DNA of 64,000 nucleotides. Origin: Streptomyces sp. SirexAA-E (lineage in GTDB: Bacteria > Actinomycetota > Actinomycetes > Streptomycetales > Streptomycetaceae). Of the stretch, positions 25,019 through 32,472 are shown in pieces. The notes under the pieces were generated by a model. The model had not been told where the DNA came from. It searched no databases and saw only the letters and a list, made by a program, of their open reading frames with translations. Position numbers and translations under genes: made by a program. The stretch covers positions 6,138,001 to 6,202,000 of the forward strand of contig NC_015953.1 in NCBI RefSeq assembly GCF_000177195.2, read 5' to 3'. Each line of letters begins with the position of its first letter. The stretch's first letter is position 1.

Positions 25019-26419
25019 ATGGCACAGCCTGCAACGGGGCCGGCGCAAGGCCCATGCACCGCACCACCGTCCGCCGCCGGCACAGCGGTCCACCCGGTGG
25101 ACGAGAGACTCCCTCCCGCGCGGCTCCTGCCCGCCGCGCTCCAGCACATCGCCGCCATGTACGCGGGCGTCGTCACCCCTCCGCTCATCATCGGACAGGC
25201 CGTGGGCCTCGACGCGGCCGGCATGACCCGGCTGATCGCCGCCGGCCTGCTGATCGCCGGCTGCGCGACCCTGCTCCAGACCCTCGGCGCCGGACGTTTC
25301 GCCGGCAACCGGCTGCCGTTCGTCAACGCCGCGTCCTCCGCCGGGATCGCCCCGATGCTCGCCATCGCCGAGACCAGCGCCCCCGGCCACCAACTCCCCG
25401 CCATCTACGGGGCGGTGCTCGTCGCCGGAGTGTTCTGCCTGGCCGTCGGCCCCTTCTTCGGCCGGTTGCTCCGCTTCTTCCCGCCGCTCGTCACCGGTGT
25501 CGTCATCACCCTCATCGGGGTCACCCTGATGCCCGTACCCGTGGGCTGGGCCCAGGGCGGCGACGAGACGGCCGCCGACTTCGGCGCCATGAAGTACCTG
25601 GCGCTGGCCGCCTTCACCCTCGTCGTGATCCTGCTGATCCAGCGCTTCGGACGCGGCTTCGTCAAACAGGTCGCCCTGCTGGCGGGCATGTTCGTCGGCA
25701 CCCTGGCCGCGATCCCGTTCGGACTCGCCGACTTCTCCGGGCTCGGCTCCGCGCCGCTGGCCGCGCTGCCCGCCCCCTTCGCCTTCGGAGCGCCCGAGTT
25801 CCGGCCCGCCGCGATCCTCTCCCTGTGCATCGTCATGCTGGTGCTGATGACCGAGTCGTCCGCCGGGATGCTCGCCCTCGGCGAGATCTGCGACCGGCGC
25901 ACCGACGGCCCCACCCTCACCCGGGGCCTGCGCACCGACGGCATCGCCACCCTCCTCGGCCCGGTCTTCGGCGGCTTCCCCACCAGTGCCTTCGCCCAGA
26001 ACGTCGGCGTCGTCACCCTGACCCGGGTCCGCAGCCGCTACGTCGTCGCCACGGCCGGCTGCGCCCTGCTGGTCCTGGGGGCCTTCCCCGTCCTCGGAGC
26101 GGTCGTCTCGCTCGTCCCGATGCCCGTCCTCGGCGGCGCCGGCATCGTCCTGTTCGGCTCGATCGCCGTCAGCGGCATCCGGACGCTCTCCGCGGCCGGC
26201 CTCGACGACAGCTCCAACATCATCCTGGTGGCCGTGGCGCTCGGCGCGGGCATCGTCCCGCTCGCCGCGCCCGGCTTCTACGCCGGATTCCCGTCCTGGG
26301 CACAGACCGTGCTCGGCTCGGGGATCAGCGCCGGAGCACTCGCCGCCGTCCTGCTCAACCTGTTCTTCCACCATCTCGGCACCCACGGCCGCAACGCCGT
26401 GGCACTCAAATCCTCCTAG
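25019..26419 (+). CDS. NCS2 nucleobase permease (urate/xanthine type)
   Basis: A 466-residue member of the nucleobase:cation symporter-2 family with about 14 hydrophobic segments. Family motifs are LQHIAAMYAGVVTPPLIIGQ (His in helix 1), LPFVNAASSAG, TESSAGMLALGEI (substrate-binding Glu/Asp-type residue in TM8) and GGFPTSAFAQNVGVVTLTRV. It imports urate or xanthine to feed the enzymes encoded around it. CGGAGGAC precedes the ATG. Located between uricase and the deaminase, 67 bases after the former. Confidence 0.92.
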   Translation: MAQPATGPAQGPCTAPPSAAGTAVHPVDERLPPARLLPAALQHIAAMYAGVVTPPLIIGQAVGLDAAGMTRLIAAGLLIAGCATLLQTLGAGRFAGNRLPFVNAASSAGIAPMLAIAETSAPGHQLPAIYGAVLVAGVFCLAVGPFFGRLLRFFPPLVTGVVITLIGVTLMPVPVGWAQGGDETAADFGAMKYLALAAFTLVVILLIQRFGRGFVKQVALLAGMFVGTLAAIPFGLADFSGLGSAPLAALPAPFAFGAPEFRPAAILSLCIVMLVLMTESSAGMLALGEICDRRTDGPTLTRGLRTDGIATLLGPVFGGFPTSAFAQNVGVVTLTRVRSRYVVATAGCALLVLGAFPVLGAVVSLVPMPVLGGAGIVLFGSIAVSGIRTLSAAGLDDSSNIILVAVALGAGIVPLAAPGFYAGFPSWAQTVLGSGISAGALAAVLLNLFFHHLGTHGRNAVALKSS

Positions 26420-26490
26420 GGTCCTGCCGTGCCCTCCCGTGCTCCCCGGACGCACGGGTGCCCTCGCCACCGAGAGAAGAAGGAAGCGCC

Positions 26491-27879
26491 ATGGCAGCCT
26501 CGGCAGACCCCCAGCGCCTCGTCATCGAGAACTGTTCGATCGCCACCGTCGACGCCCACGACACCGAGTACGCCTCGGGCCACATCGTCGTCGCGGACAA
26601 CCGCATCGAATCCGTCGGCGCCGGCAAGGCCCCGGAGGGGCTCACCGGTGTCGTACGCCGCGTCGACGCCACCGGACACCTCGCCACCCCGGGCCTGGTC
26701 AACACCCACCACCACTTCTACCAGTGGATCACCCGGGGCCTGGCGACCGACCACAACCTCTTCGACTGGCTCACCGCGCTCTACCCGACGTGGGCCCGCG
26801 TCGACGAGCCGATGGTCCGCGCCGCCGCCCAGGGATCGCTCGCCATGATGGCCCGCGGCGGGGTCACCACCGCGATGGACCACCACTACGTCTACCCGCA
26901 GGGGTCCGGAGACCTCTCCGGCGCCATCATCGGCGCCGCCCGTGACATGGGCGTACGCTTCACGCTCGCCCGGGGGTCCATGGACCGCAGCGAGAAGGAC
27001 GGCGGGCTGCCCCCGGACTTCGCCGTCGAATCCCTGGAGGGAGCGCTCGCCGCCACCGAGGCCACCATCGACGCGCACCACGACACCTCCTTCGACGCGA
27101 TGACGCAGATCGCGGTGGCACCCTGCTCACCGTTCTCCGTCTCCACCGAACTCCTGAAGCAGGGCGCGGAACTGGCCCGGCGGCGCGGCGTACGGCTGCA
27201 CACCCACGGCTCCGAGACCGTCGAGGAGGAGCAGTTCTGCAAGGAACTGTTCGGGATGGGCCCCACCGACTACTTCGAGACGACCGGCTGGCTCGGCGAC
27301 GACGTGTGGATGGCGCACTGCGTCCACATGAACGACTCCGACATCGCCGCCTTCGCCCGCACCGGCACCGGCGTCGCCCACTGCCCCTCGTCCAACGCAC
27401 GCCTCGCCGCCGGAATCGCCCGCGTCCCCGACATGCTCGCCGCCGGAGTCCCGGTCGGCCTCGGCGTCGACGGCACCGCGTCCAACGAGTCCGGCGAACT
27501 CCACACCGAACTGCGCAACGCACTCCTGATCAACCGCCTCGGCGCCCACCGCGAGAAGGCCCTGAACGCCCGTCAGGCACTGCGGCTGGGCACCTACGGC
27601 GGCGCCCAGGTGCTCGGCCGCGCCGACCAGATCGGCTCGCTGGAGGCCGGCAAGCTCGCCGACCTCGTCCTGTGGAAGCTGGACACCCTGGCCCACGCCT
27701 CCATCGCCGACCCGGTGACCGCGCTCGTCTTCGGAGCGGCGGCACCCGTCACCCTCTCCCTCGTCGACGGCAGGACCGTCGTCGAGGACAACCGCCTCAC
27801 CACGGTGGACGAGGACGCCGTCGCCCGCGCGACCCGCGACGAGGCCAGGCGCCTGGCGCAGATCGCCGCCGGAGCCTGA
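26491..27879 (+). CDS. 8-oxoguanine deaminase (amidohydrolase, cytosine/guanine deaminase-like)
   Basis: A 462-residue TIM-barrel amidohydrolase. Metal ligands are His in NTHHHFYQW, His in RLHTHGSETVEEE, His in WMAHCVHMND and Asp in GLGVDGTASNESGEL. The sequence matches 8-oxoguanine deaminases, which convert 8-oxoguanine to urate, an ideal feed for the adjoining uricase. Guanine deaminase or triazine hydrolase activity would be the alternative. AGGAAGCG precedes the ATG. It starts 71 bases after the permease and so probably belongs to the same operon. A strong hairpin follows. Confidence 0.9.
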   Translation: MAASADPQRLVIENCSIATVDAHDTEYASGHIVVADNRIESVGAGKAPEGLTGVVRRVDATGHLATPGLVNTHHHFYQWITRGLATDHNLFDWLTALYPTWARVDEPMVRAAAQGSLAMMARGGVTTAMDHHYVYPQGSGDLSGAIIGAARDMGVRFTLARGSMDRSEKDGGLPPDFAVESLEGALAATEATIDAHHDTSFDAMTQIAVAPCSPFSVSTELLKQGAELARRRGVRLHTHGSETVEEEQFCKELFGMGPTDYFETTGWLGDDVWMAHCVHMNDSDIAAFARTGTGVAHCPSSNARLAAGIARVPDMLAAGVPVGLGVDGTASNESGELHTELRNALLINRLGAHREKALNARQALRLGTYGGAQVLGRADQIGSLEAGKLADLVLWKLDTLAHASIADPVTALVFGAAAPVTLSLVDGRTVVEDNRLTTVDEDAVARATRDEARRLAQIAAGA

Positions 27880-27913
27880 CGGCCCGCCGCGCAGGCGGCA
27901 CAACCCCCTGACC

Positions 27914-27945
27914 GGCCGGCCGAGGGGGACGGCCCTCGGCCGGCC
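27914..27945. terminator. Perfect 13-bp hairpin after the deaminase
   Basis: Arms GGCCGGCCGAGGG and CCCTCGGCCGGCC with a six-base loop. It should end or strongly reduce the uraD operon transcript before the second permease. Confidence 0.75.
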
Positions 27946-27973
27946 TCCGTGGACCCGACAGGGCCCACGGCAA

Positions 27974-28020
27974 CCGGTCCGCGGCGCGCGCACCCGCACG
28001 GGGCGCGCCCCGCGGACCGG
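27974..28020. repeat. Second large hairpin in the leader of the downstream permease
   Basis: Perfect 11-base arms CCGGTCCGCGG and CCGCGGACCGG, continuing into GC-rich inner pairs. It comes 28 bases after the first hairpin and 105 bases before the permease start, and may be a second terminator or an RNA-processing block. Confidence 0.6.
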
Positions 28021-28125
28021 CGATCGAAGCTGCCCGCACCAGCTGCACGACCTGCATCAACGCCCCACCCGCACCACCTCCCTGACACCCACGTCGCCGA
28101 CGTGTACCCGACCGGAGGAGCCGCC

Positions 28126-29643
28126 GTGGCAGCTACGCCCAGGTTTCGCAAGGACGCAGTCGCAGAGCAGAACACCAGCGCAGAACAGAACACCAGCGCA
28201 GAGCAGAACACCAGCGCAGAACAGAACACCAGCGCAGAGCAGGACCCGGCCGAGGGAGCCGGCCGCAGGCATCCGGTCGACGAGACGCTTCCGCCCCTGA
28301 AGATGTTCACCAGCGGCCTGCAGCACGTGGCCGCCATGTACGCCGGTGTCGTCGCACCGCCGATGATCGTGGGCCCCGCCCTGGGGCTGACCGCCAAGGA
28401 GACCGCCTTCCTGATGGGGGCGAGCCTTTTCACCGCGGGCCTGGCCACCCTGCTCCAGACCCTCGGCTTCTGGCGCGTCGGCGCCCGGCTGCCCTTCGTC
28501 AACGGCGTCTCCTTCGCCGGGGTCACCCCGATGATCGCGATCGGCAAGGACCGGGGGCACGACGGCATCGCCGTCATCTTCGGCGCGATCATCGTCGCCG
28601 GCGTCCTCGGCTTCCTCCTCGCCCCGTACTTCTGCAAGCTCGTACGGTTCTTCCCGCCCGTCGTGACCGGCACCGTCATCACCCTCATCGGTGTCTCGCT
28701 CCTGCCGGTCGCCTTCAACTGGGCCCAGGGCGGCGACGCGACCGCCGCCGACCACGGCTCGACGACCGACATCGCGATGGCCGCCGTCACCCTCGTGATC
28801 GTGCTCGCCCTGCGCAAACTGCTGCGCGGCTTCCTCCAGCAGATCGCCATCCTGCTGGGGCTGGTCATCGGCACCCTGATAGCGATACCCGTGGGCATCA
28901 CCGACTTCGGGGCCCTCGGCGACGCCGACCTGGTCGGCTTCCCGACCCCGTTCCACTTCGGCGCCCCGCAGTTCGAGATCGCCGCGATCGTCTCGATGTG
29001 CATCGTGATGCTCGTCTGCATGACCGAGTCCACCGCGGACATGCTGGCCCTCGGCAAGATCGTCGGACGGCCCGCGGACGAACGGACCATCGAGGGCGGA
29101 CTGCGCGCCGACACCCTCGGCAGCGCTCTCAGCCCGCTGTTCAACGGCTTCATGTGCAGCGCGTTCGCCCAGAACATCGGGCTGGTCGCGATGACCAAGG
29201 TCCGCAGCCGGTTCGTCGTCGCGGCCGGAGGCGTCATCCTCGTGGTGCTCGGTCTCGTCCCCGTCGCCGCGTCGGTCATCGCCCTCGTCCCGCTGCCGGT
29301 CCTCGGTGGCGCGGGCATCGTCCTGTTCGGCTCGGTCGCGGCGAGCGGCATCCAGACCCTGGCCACCGCCGCCCTGGAGAAGGGCGAGAACGCCCTGATC
29401 GTCGCGGCGGCCGTCGGCGTCGGCCTCATACCGATCGCCGCCCCGGACTTCTACCACGCCTTCCCCGAGGACATGCTCGTCGTCCTGGACTCGGGCATCT
29501 CCACGGGGTGCGTGGTGGCGATCCTGCTCAACCTGGCCTTCAACCACCTGGGCCGCAAGCCGGACGACGAGGCCGGGACGGAGGGGGAACCGACCACGGA
29601 CGAGCAGCCCAGGGACCCGATGACGCTGCCCGTCGCCCACTGA
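28126..29643 (+). CDS. Second NCS2 nucleobase permease with repeat-bearing N terminus
   Basis: A 505-residue NCS2 symporter, close paralogue of the permease at 25019: LQHVAAMYAGVVAPPMIVGP, LPFVNGVSFAGVTPM, TESTADMLALGKI, FMCSAFAQNIGLVAMTKV. Thr-Ala-Asp in the TM8 motif differs from Ser-Ala-Gly in the first permease, so specificity may differ. Residues ~14-37 are four copies of EQNTSA encoded by perfect or near-perfect 18-bp repeats, on the predicted cytoplasmic side. GGAGGAG precedes the GTG. The double hairpin upstream suggests separate or attenuated expression. Confidence 0.92.
   Translation: MAATPRFRKDAVAEQNTSAEQNTSAEQNTSAEQNTSAEQDPAEGAGRRHPVDETLPPLKMFTSGLQHVAAMYAGVVAPPMIVGPALGLTAKETAFLMGASLFTAGLATLLQTLGFWRVGARLPFVNGVSFAGVTPMIAIGKDRGHDGIAVIFGAIIVAGVLGFLLAPYFCKLVRFFPPVVTGTVITLIGVSLLPVAFNWAQGGDATAADHGSTTDIAMAAVTLVIVLALRKLLRGFLQQIAILLGLVIGTLIAIPVGITDFGALGDADLVGFPTPFHFGAPQFEIAAIVSMCIVMLVCMTESTADMLALGKIVGRPADERTIEGGLRADTLGSALSPLFNGFMCSAFAQNIGLVAMTKVRSRFVVAAGGVILVVLGLVPVAASVIALVPLPVLGGAGIVLFGSVAASGIQTLATAALEKGENALIVAAAVGVGLIPIAAPDFYHAFPEDMLVVLDSGISTGCVVAILLNLAFNHLGRKPDDEAGTEGEPTTDEQPRDPMTLPVAH
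28165..28236 (+). repeat. Four 18-bp coding repeats (EQNTSA)
   Basis: Units alternate GAGCAG and GAACAG followed by AACACCAGCGCA. The low-complexity unit uses AAC/GAA codons and is less GC-rich than its surroundings; copy number should be prone to slippage. Confidence 0.9.
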
Positions 29644-29654
29644 CCGGTGTGAGG

Positions 29655-29700
29655 GCGGTGCGTGGACGGAGGCACTCGCCGTACTCCGTACACGCACCGC
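29655..29700. terminator. Bidirectional hairpin between permease and chitosanase
   Basis: Perfect arms GCGGTGCGTG (29655-29664) and CACGCACCGC (29691-29700), with partial inner pairing GACGGAG/CTCCGT. Located between converging genes. Confidence 0.7.
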
Positions 29701-29709
29701 GCCGCCGGC

Positions 29710-30579
29710 TCAGCCGATGTGGAAGCTGTCGCCGTACACCTGCCAGTCCAGCGGCGGATCCAGGTTCAGATTCCCGTCGCGCAGGAAGACGCGCTGCGCG
29801 GTGTCGACCCGGCTGGTGTCCGAGTGGGCCTCCTCCTGCCGCATCGCCCAGACCCGCGCGTCCAGGAACGCGTCGAGGTAGGCGACCTCGTCACCGCCCC
29901 GCGAGGGCGGTTCCGCCTCCGCGAGCGCGCGCTGCCGGATGGACCCGAAGCTCGTGCTGTCCCCGCCGCCTCCGTGCATGACGATGGCGTCGTAGTACGC
30001 GAACTGGCCGAGCGTCCCCAGCCCGTCGTCCTTGGCCTGGCGCACCGCCGGGTCGAAGTACACCCGGTCCCGCTCGTCGTTCTGCGCCTGCTGGAACACC
30101 GGGTCCTTCGCGGCCTCGGCCCAGTCCCGGGGGAAGCCGGGGTCGAGCCCGTCGTGCGAGTCGGTCCCGTCGACCTCGCGCAGGGCGGGCAGGTACGACG
30201 CCAGTACGTTGCCCGGTGAGCGGTCCGTGTAGCGCTCGACCAGGGCGAGCATGTCTCCGGTCCCGGAGCAGAAGCCGATGATGCCGGCGGTGTAGCCGCG
30301 TCCGTCGCCGATGTCCTCGATGTAGCCGTACTGCGCCTTCCAGTCCAGCGTGGAGTTCTCCGCGCTGGAGACCAACTGCATGGCGATGTCCTTCTTCGCG
30401 GGATCGTCCAGTCCGGTCGCGGCGGCCTCCAGATGATGAGCGGCCGGCTGCGTGGGGGCGCCGGCGTGAGCGGTGACGGGGAGCGCCATGAGCGCGAGCC
30501 CGAGGGCCGCGGCGGCGAGACCGCCGGTGCGGGTGAGCCGAGTGGTGCGACGTGCGGTGCGGTTGTGGGGGTGAAGCAC
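29710..30579 (-). CDS. csn: Secreted GH46 chitosanase
   Basis: A 289-residue chitosanase cleaving beta-1,4-glucosamine chains. A long signal peptide with twin Arg and hydrophobic LAAAALGLALMALPV ends near AHA/GAP. The GH46 core has the catalytic Glu in SSAENSTLDW and catalytic Asp in EDIGDGRGYTAG, as in the N174 enzyme. The GTG at 30579 is preceded by GGGAGGA. A CsnR-type box lies 39 bases upstream. The neighbouring gene encodes a lipoprotein paralogue. Confidence 0.95.
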   Translation of the reverse strand: MLHPHNRTARRTTRLTRTGGLAAAALGLALMALPVTAHAGAPTQPAAHHLEAAATGLDDPAKKDIAMQLVSSAENSTLDWKAQYGYIEDIGDGRGYTAGIIGFCSGTGDMLALVERYTDRSPGNVLASYLPALREVDGTDSHDGLDPGFPRDWAEAAKDPVFQQAQNDERDRVYFDPAVRQAKDDGLGTLGQFAYYDAIVMHGGGGDSTSFGSIRQRALAEAEPPSRGGDEVAYLDAFLDARVWAMRQEEAHSDTSRVDTAQRVFLRDGNLNLDPPLDWQVYGDSFHIG

Positions 30580-30617
30580 CTGTCCTCCCAGGGGAGTTCG
30601 TCGTGTCGCTGTTCTGT

Positions 30618-30632
30618 TAGGAAGCTTTCCTA
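30618..30632. promoter_or_regulatory. CsnR-type operator upstream of the secreted chitosanase
   Basis: TAGGAAGCTTTCCTA has perfect TAGGAA/TTCCTA arms. It resembles the palindromic box bound by the ROK-family repressor CsnR before chitosanase genes in Streptomyces. The rest of the 322-base gap (30580-30901) shows no gene; a clear -35 was not found. The second chitosanase gene has no such box. Confidence 0.75.
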
Positions 30633-30901
30633 TCAGCTGGACGGTCGCGGGTACAGACTCCGGGACGAACGGGCTGGAATAACTCCGGTGCGCAGGAGAG
30701 GCGGCACGGGAGGAGCCCTGGGTGCGTCGATGTGCCTCCAGCCGTGCGAACGGTCCTCGGACGCGGCCGGTCACGGCTCGGCGGACCCCGGCCCCGATGA
30801 GTGAGTGCGCAGGTCAGGGCAGAGTGCACCGGCGTACGCGTACCTAGCCCCGGACGCTCCGCGAGCCCACCGGACGGCTCTTTACGGCCGCCCGTCGCGG
30901 G

Positions 30902-31699
30902 CTACGGCCCGTCGATGCGGAAGCTCTCCCCGTACACCTTCCAGACCAGCGGCGTCTCCAGCTGGAGCCTGCCCTCGTGGACGAAGACCCGCTGGGCCGT
31001 CTCCACCCGGCTGGCGTCGCTGTGCGAGGGCTCCTGGCGGATGGCCCTCACCCGGGCGTCGAGGAAGGCGTCGAGGTAGGCCTCCTCGTCACCGCCCCGG
31101 GACGGCGGGTCGGCGGCCTCCACGGCCTCGGCCCGTATCGTGCGGAAGCCGACGGTCCCCTTGGCGTCGGCGTAACCGTGCATCACGAACGCGTCGTAGT
31201 AGACGAACTGGCCCAGGGCACTGAGCCCGTCCGCCTCGGCGCGGGCGACCGCCGGGTCGAAGTACGTCTCGTCCCGTTCCGCGTCCTGCGCCCGCCGGAA
31301 GGCCGTGTCGTCCGCGACCCGCGCCCACGCCTCGGTGAAGGCGTCGCCGAGCCCCTCGTGCGAGTCGCCGCCCACGACCGCCCGCAACGCCGGGAGGAAG
31401 CGTTCCAGCGCGTTGCCGGGGCGCGCGGCGGTGTACCGCTCGACGACCTTCAGCATGTCTCCGGTCCCGGAGCAGAAGCCGATGACGCCGGCGGTGTAGC
31501 CGCGTCCGTCGCCGATGTCCTCGATGTAGCCGTACTGCGCCTTCCAGTCCAGGGTGGAGTTCTCCGCGCTGGAGACCAGGCGCATGGCGATGTCCTTCTT
31601 CGCGGGATCGGCGAGCCCCTTCTCCGGGGCGTCTGGGCCCGGACCGGAGCAGCCGGTCAGGGCCAGGGCGGCGGCGAGGGCGAGGAGCTTGGTCTTCAC
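30902..31699 (-). CDS. Lipoprotein GH46 chitosanase paralogue
   Basis: A 265-residue GH46 enzyme with the same Glu and Asp (SSAENSTLDW, EDIGDGRGYTAG). It differs in its signal: KTKLLALAAALALTGCSG is a lipobox, so the protein should be anchored on the outer face of the membrane. The GTG at 31699 has only a weak ribosome site. A secreted and a tethered chitosanase in tandem suggest attack on polymer outside and trimming of oligomers at the cell surface. About 159 bases of its core are nearly identical to the neighbour. Confidence 0.92.
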   Translation of the reverse strand: MKTKLLALAAALALTGCSGPGPDAPEKGLADPAKKDIAMRLVSSAENSTLDWKAQYGYIEDIGDGRGYTAGVIGFCSGTGDMLKVVERYTAARPGNALERFLPALRAVVGGDSHEGLGDAFTEAWARVADDTAFRRAQDAERDETYFDPAVARAEADGLSALGQFVYYDAFVMHGYADAKGTVGFRTIRAEAVEAADPPSRGGDEEAYLDAFLDARVRAIRQEPSHSDASRVETAQRVFVHEGRLQLETPLVWKVYGESFRIDGP

Positions 31700-31764
31700 C
31701 CGCCCAGCCTGCCAGGTCAGGGGCGTGCGTCCGCCGGGCACCGGACGACTGTAGCGTTCGGGCC

Positions 31765-32448
31765 ATGGAAGATCAGTCTGTTGTGGATGTCGGCGATGTG
31801 CGCCTGGCGTACCGGACCTGGGGGGACTCGATGGGCTCGCCCGTCGTCCTGCTGCACGGCCTGGGCGGCTCGTCGGCCGACTGGGAGGCGGCCGGGAGCC
31901 TGCTGGGGGAGGAGTGGCGGGTGTACGCCGTCGACCTGCGCGGACACGGCGAGAGCGACTGGCCGGACGAGTACGGGTTCGAGCAGATGCGCGACGACGT
32001 CCTGGAGTTCCTGGACGCCTGCGAGATCGACCGGGCCGGGGTCGTCGGCCACGGGATGGGCGGGGCCGTCGCCTCGCTGCTCGCCGGCGAGCACCCGGAC
32101 CGGGTCGAGCGGCTGGTGCTCGTGGAGACCCCGCCGCCGTTCCCGGCCGAGCGGCCGGCCGTGTTCGTACCCGAGGGGCCGGTGGACTACGACGAGAACG
32201 CCGTCCCCGCCGTCCTGGCACAGATCGACGCGCCCGACCCCCGGTGGGAGGAGGAGCTGGGCCAGATCGTCGCCCCCACCATGATCCTGGCCGGGGGGCC
32301 GGAGAGCACCATGCCGCAGGCACGGCTGGCCGACATGGCGTCGCTGATCCCGGACTGCCAACTGGTCACCCTGGGCGGCGGCCACCGCCCGCACCAGCGG
32401 CACCCGGACCAGGTCGCGACGCGGATCACGGAGTTCTTCACCAGCTGA
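31765..32448 (+). CDS. Alpha/beta-hydrolase-fold protein lacking the nucleophile Ser
   Basis: A 227-residue alpha/beta-hydrolase fold: VVLLHGLGGSSADWE (oxyanion loop), YAVDLRGHGES, and His in GGGHRPHQRHPD. The nucleophile elbow reads VVGHGMGGAVAS, so the expected Ser/Asp/Cys is Gly97. Classical hydrolysis is therefore unlikely unless another residue substitutes; non-hydrolytic relatives exist. The loss is seen directly in codons GGC CAC GGG ATG GGC. Divergent from the lipoprotein chitosanase by 65 bases. Confidence 0.85.
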   Translation: MEDQSVVDVGDVRLAYRTWGDSMGSPVVLLHGLGGSSADWEAAGSLLGEEWRVYAVDLRGHGESDWPDEYGFEQMRDDVLEFLDACEIDRAGVVGHGMGGAVASLLAGEHPDRVERLVLVETPPPFPAERPAVFVPEGPVDYDENAVPAVLAQIDAPDPRWEEELGQIVAPTMILAGGPESTMPQARLADMASLIPDCQLVTLGGGHRPHQRHPDQVATRITEFFTS

Positions 32449-32472
32449 CGCGCACCGGGGACCGGGCCGGCG

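Noticed and set aside
26491..27879. Call as guanine deaminase or atrazine chlorohydrolase
   Set aside because: Same superfamily, but the sequence segments and the uricase context fit 8-oxoguanine deaminase better; kept as an alternative only.
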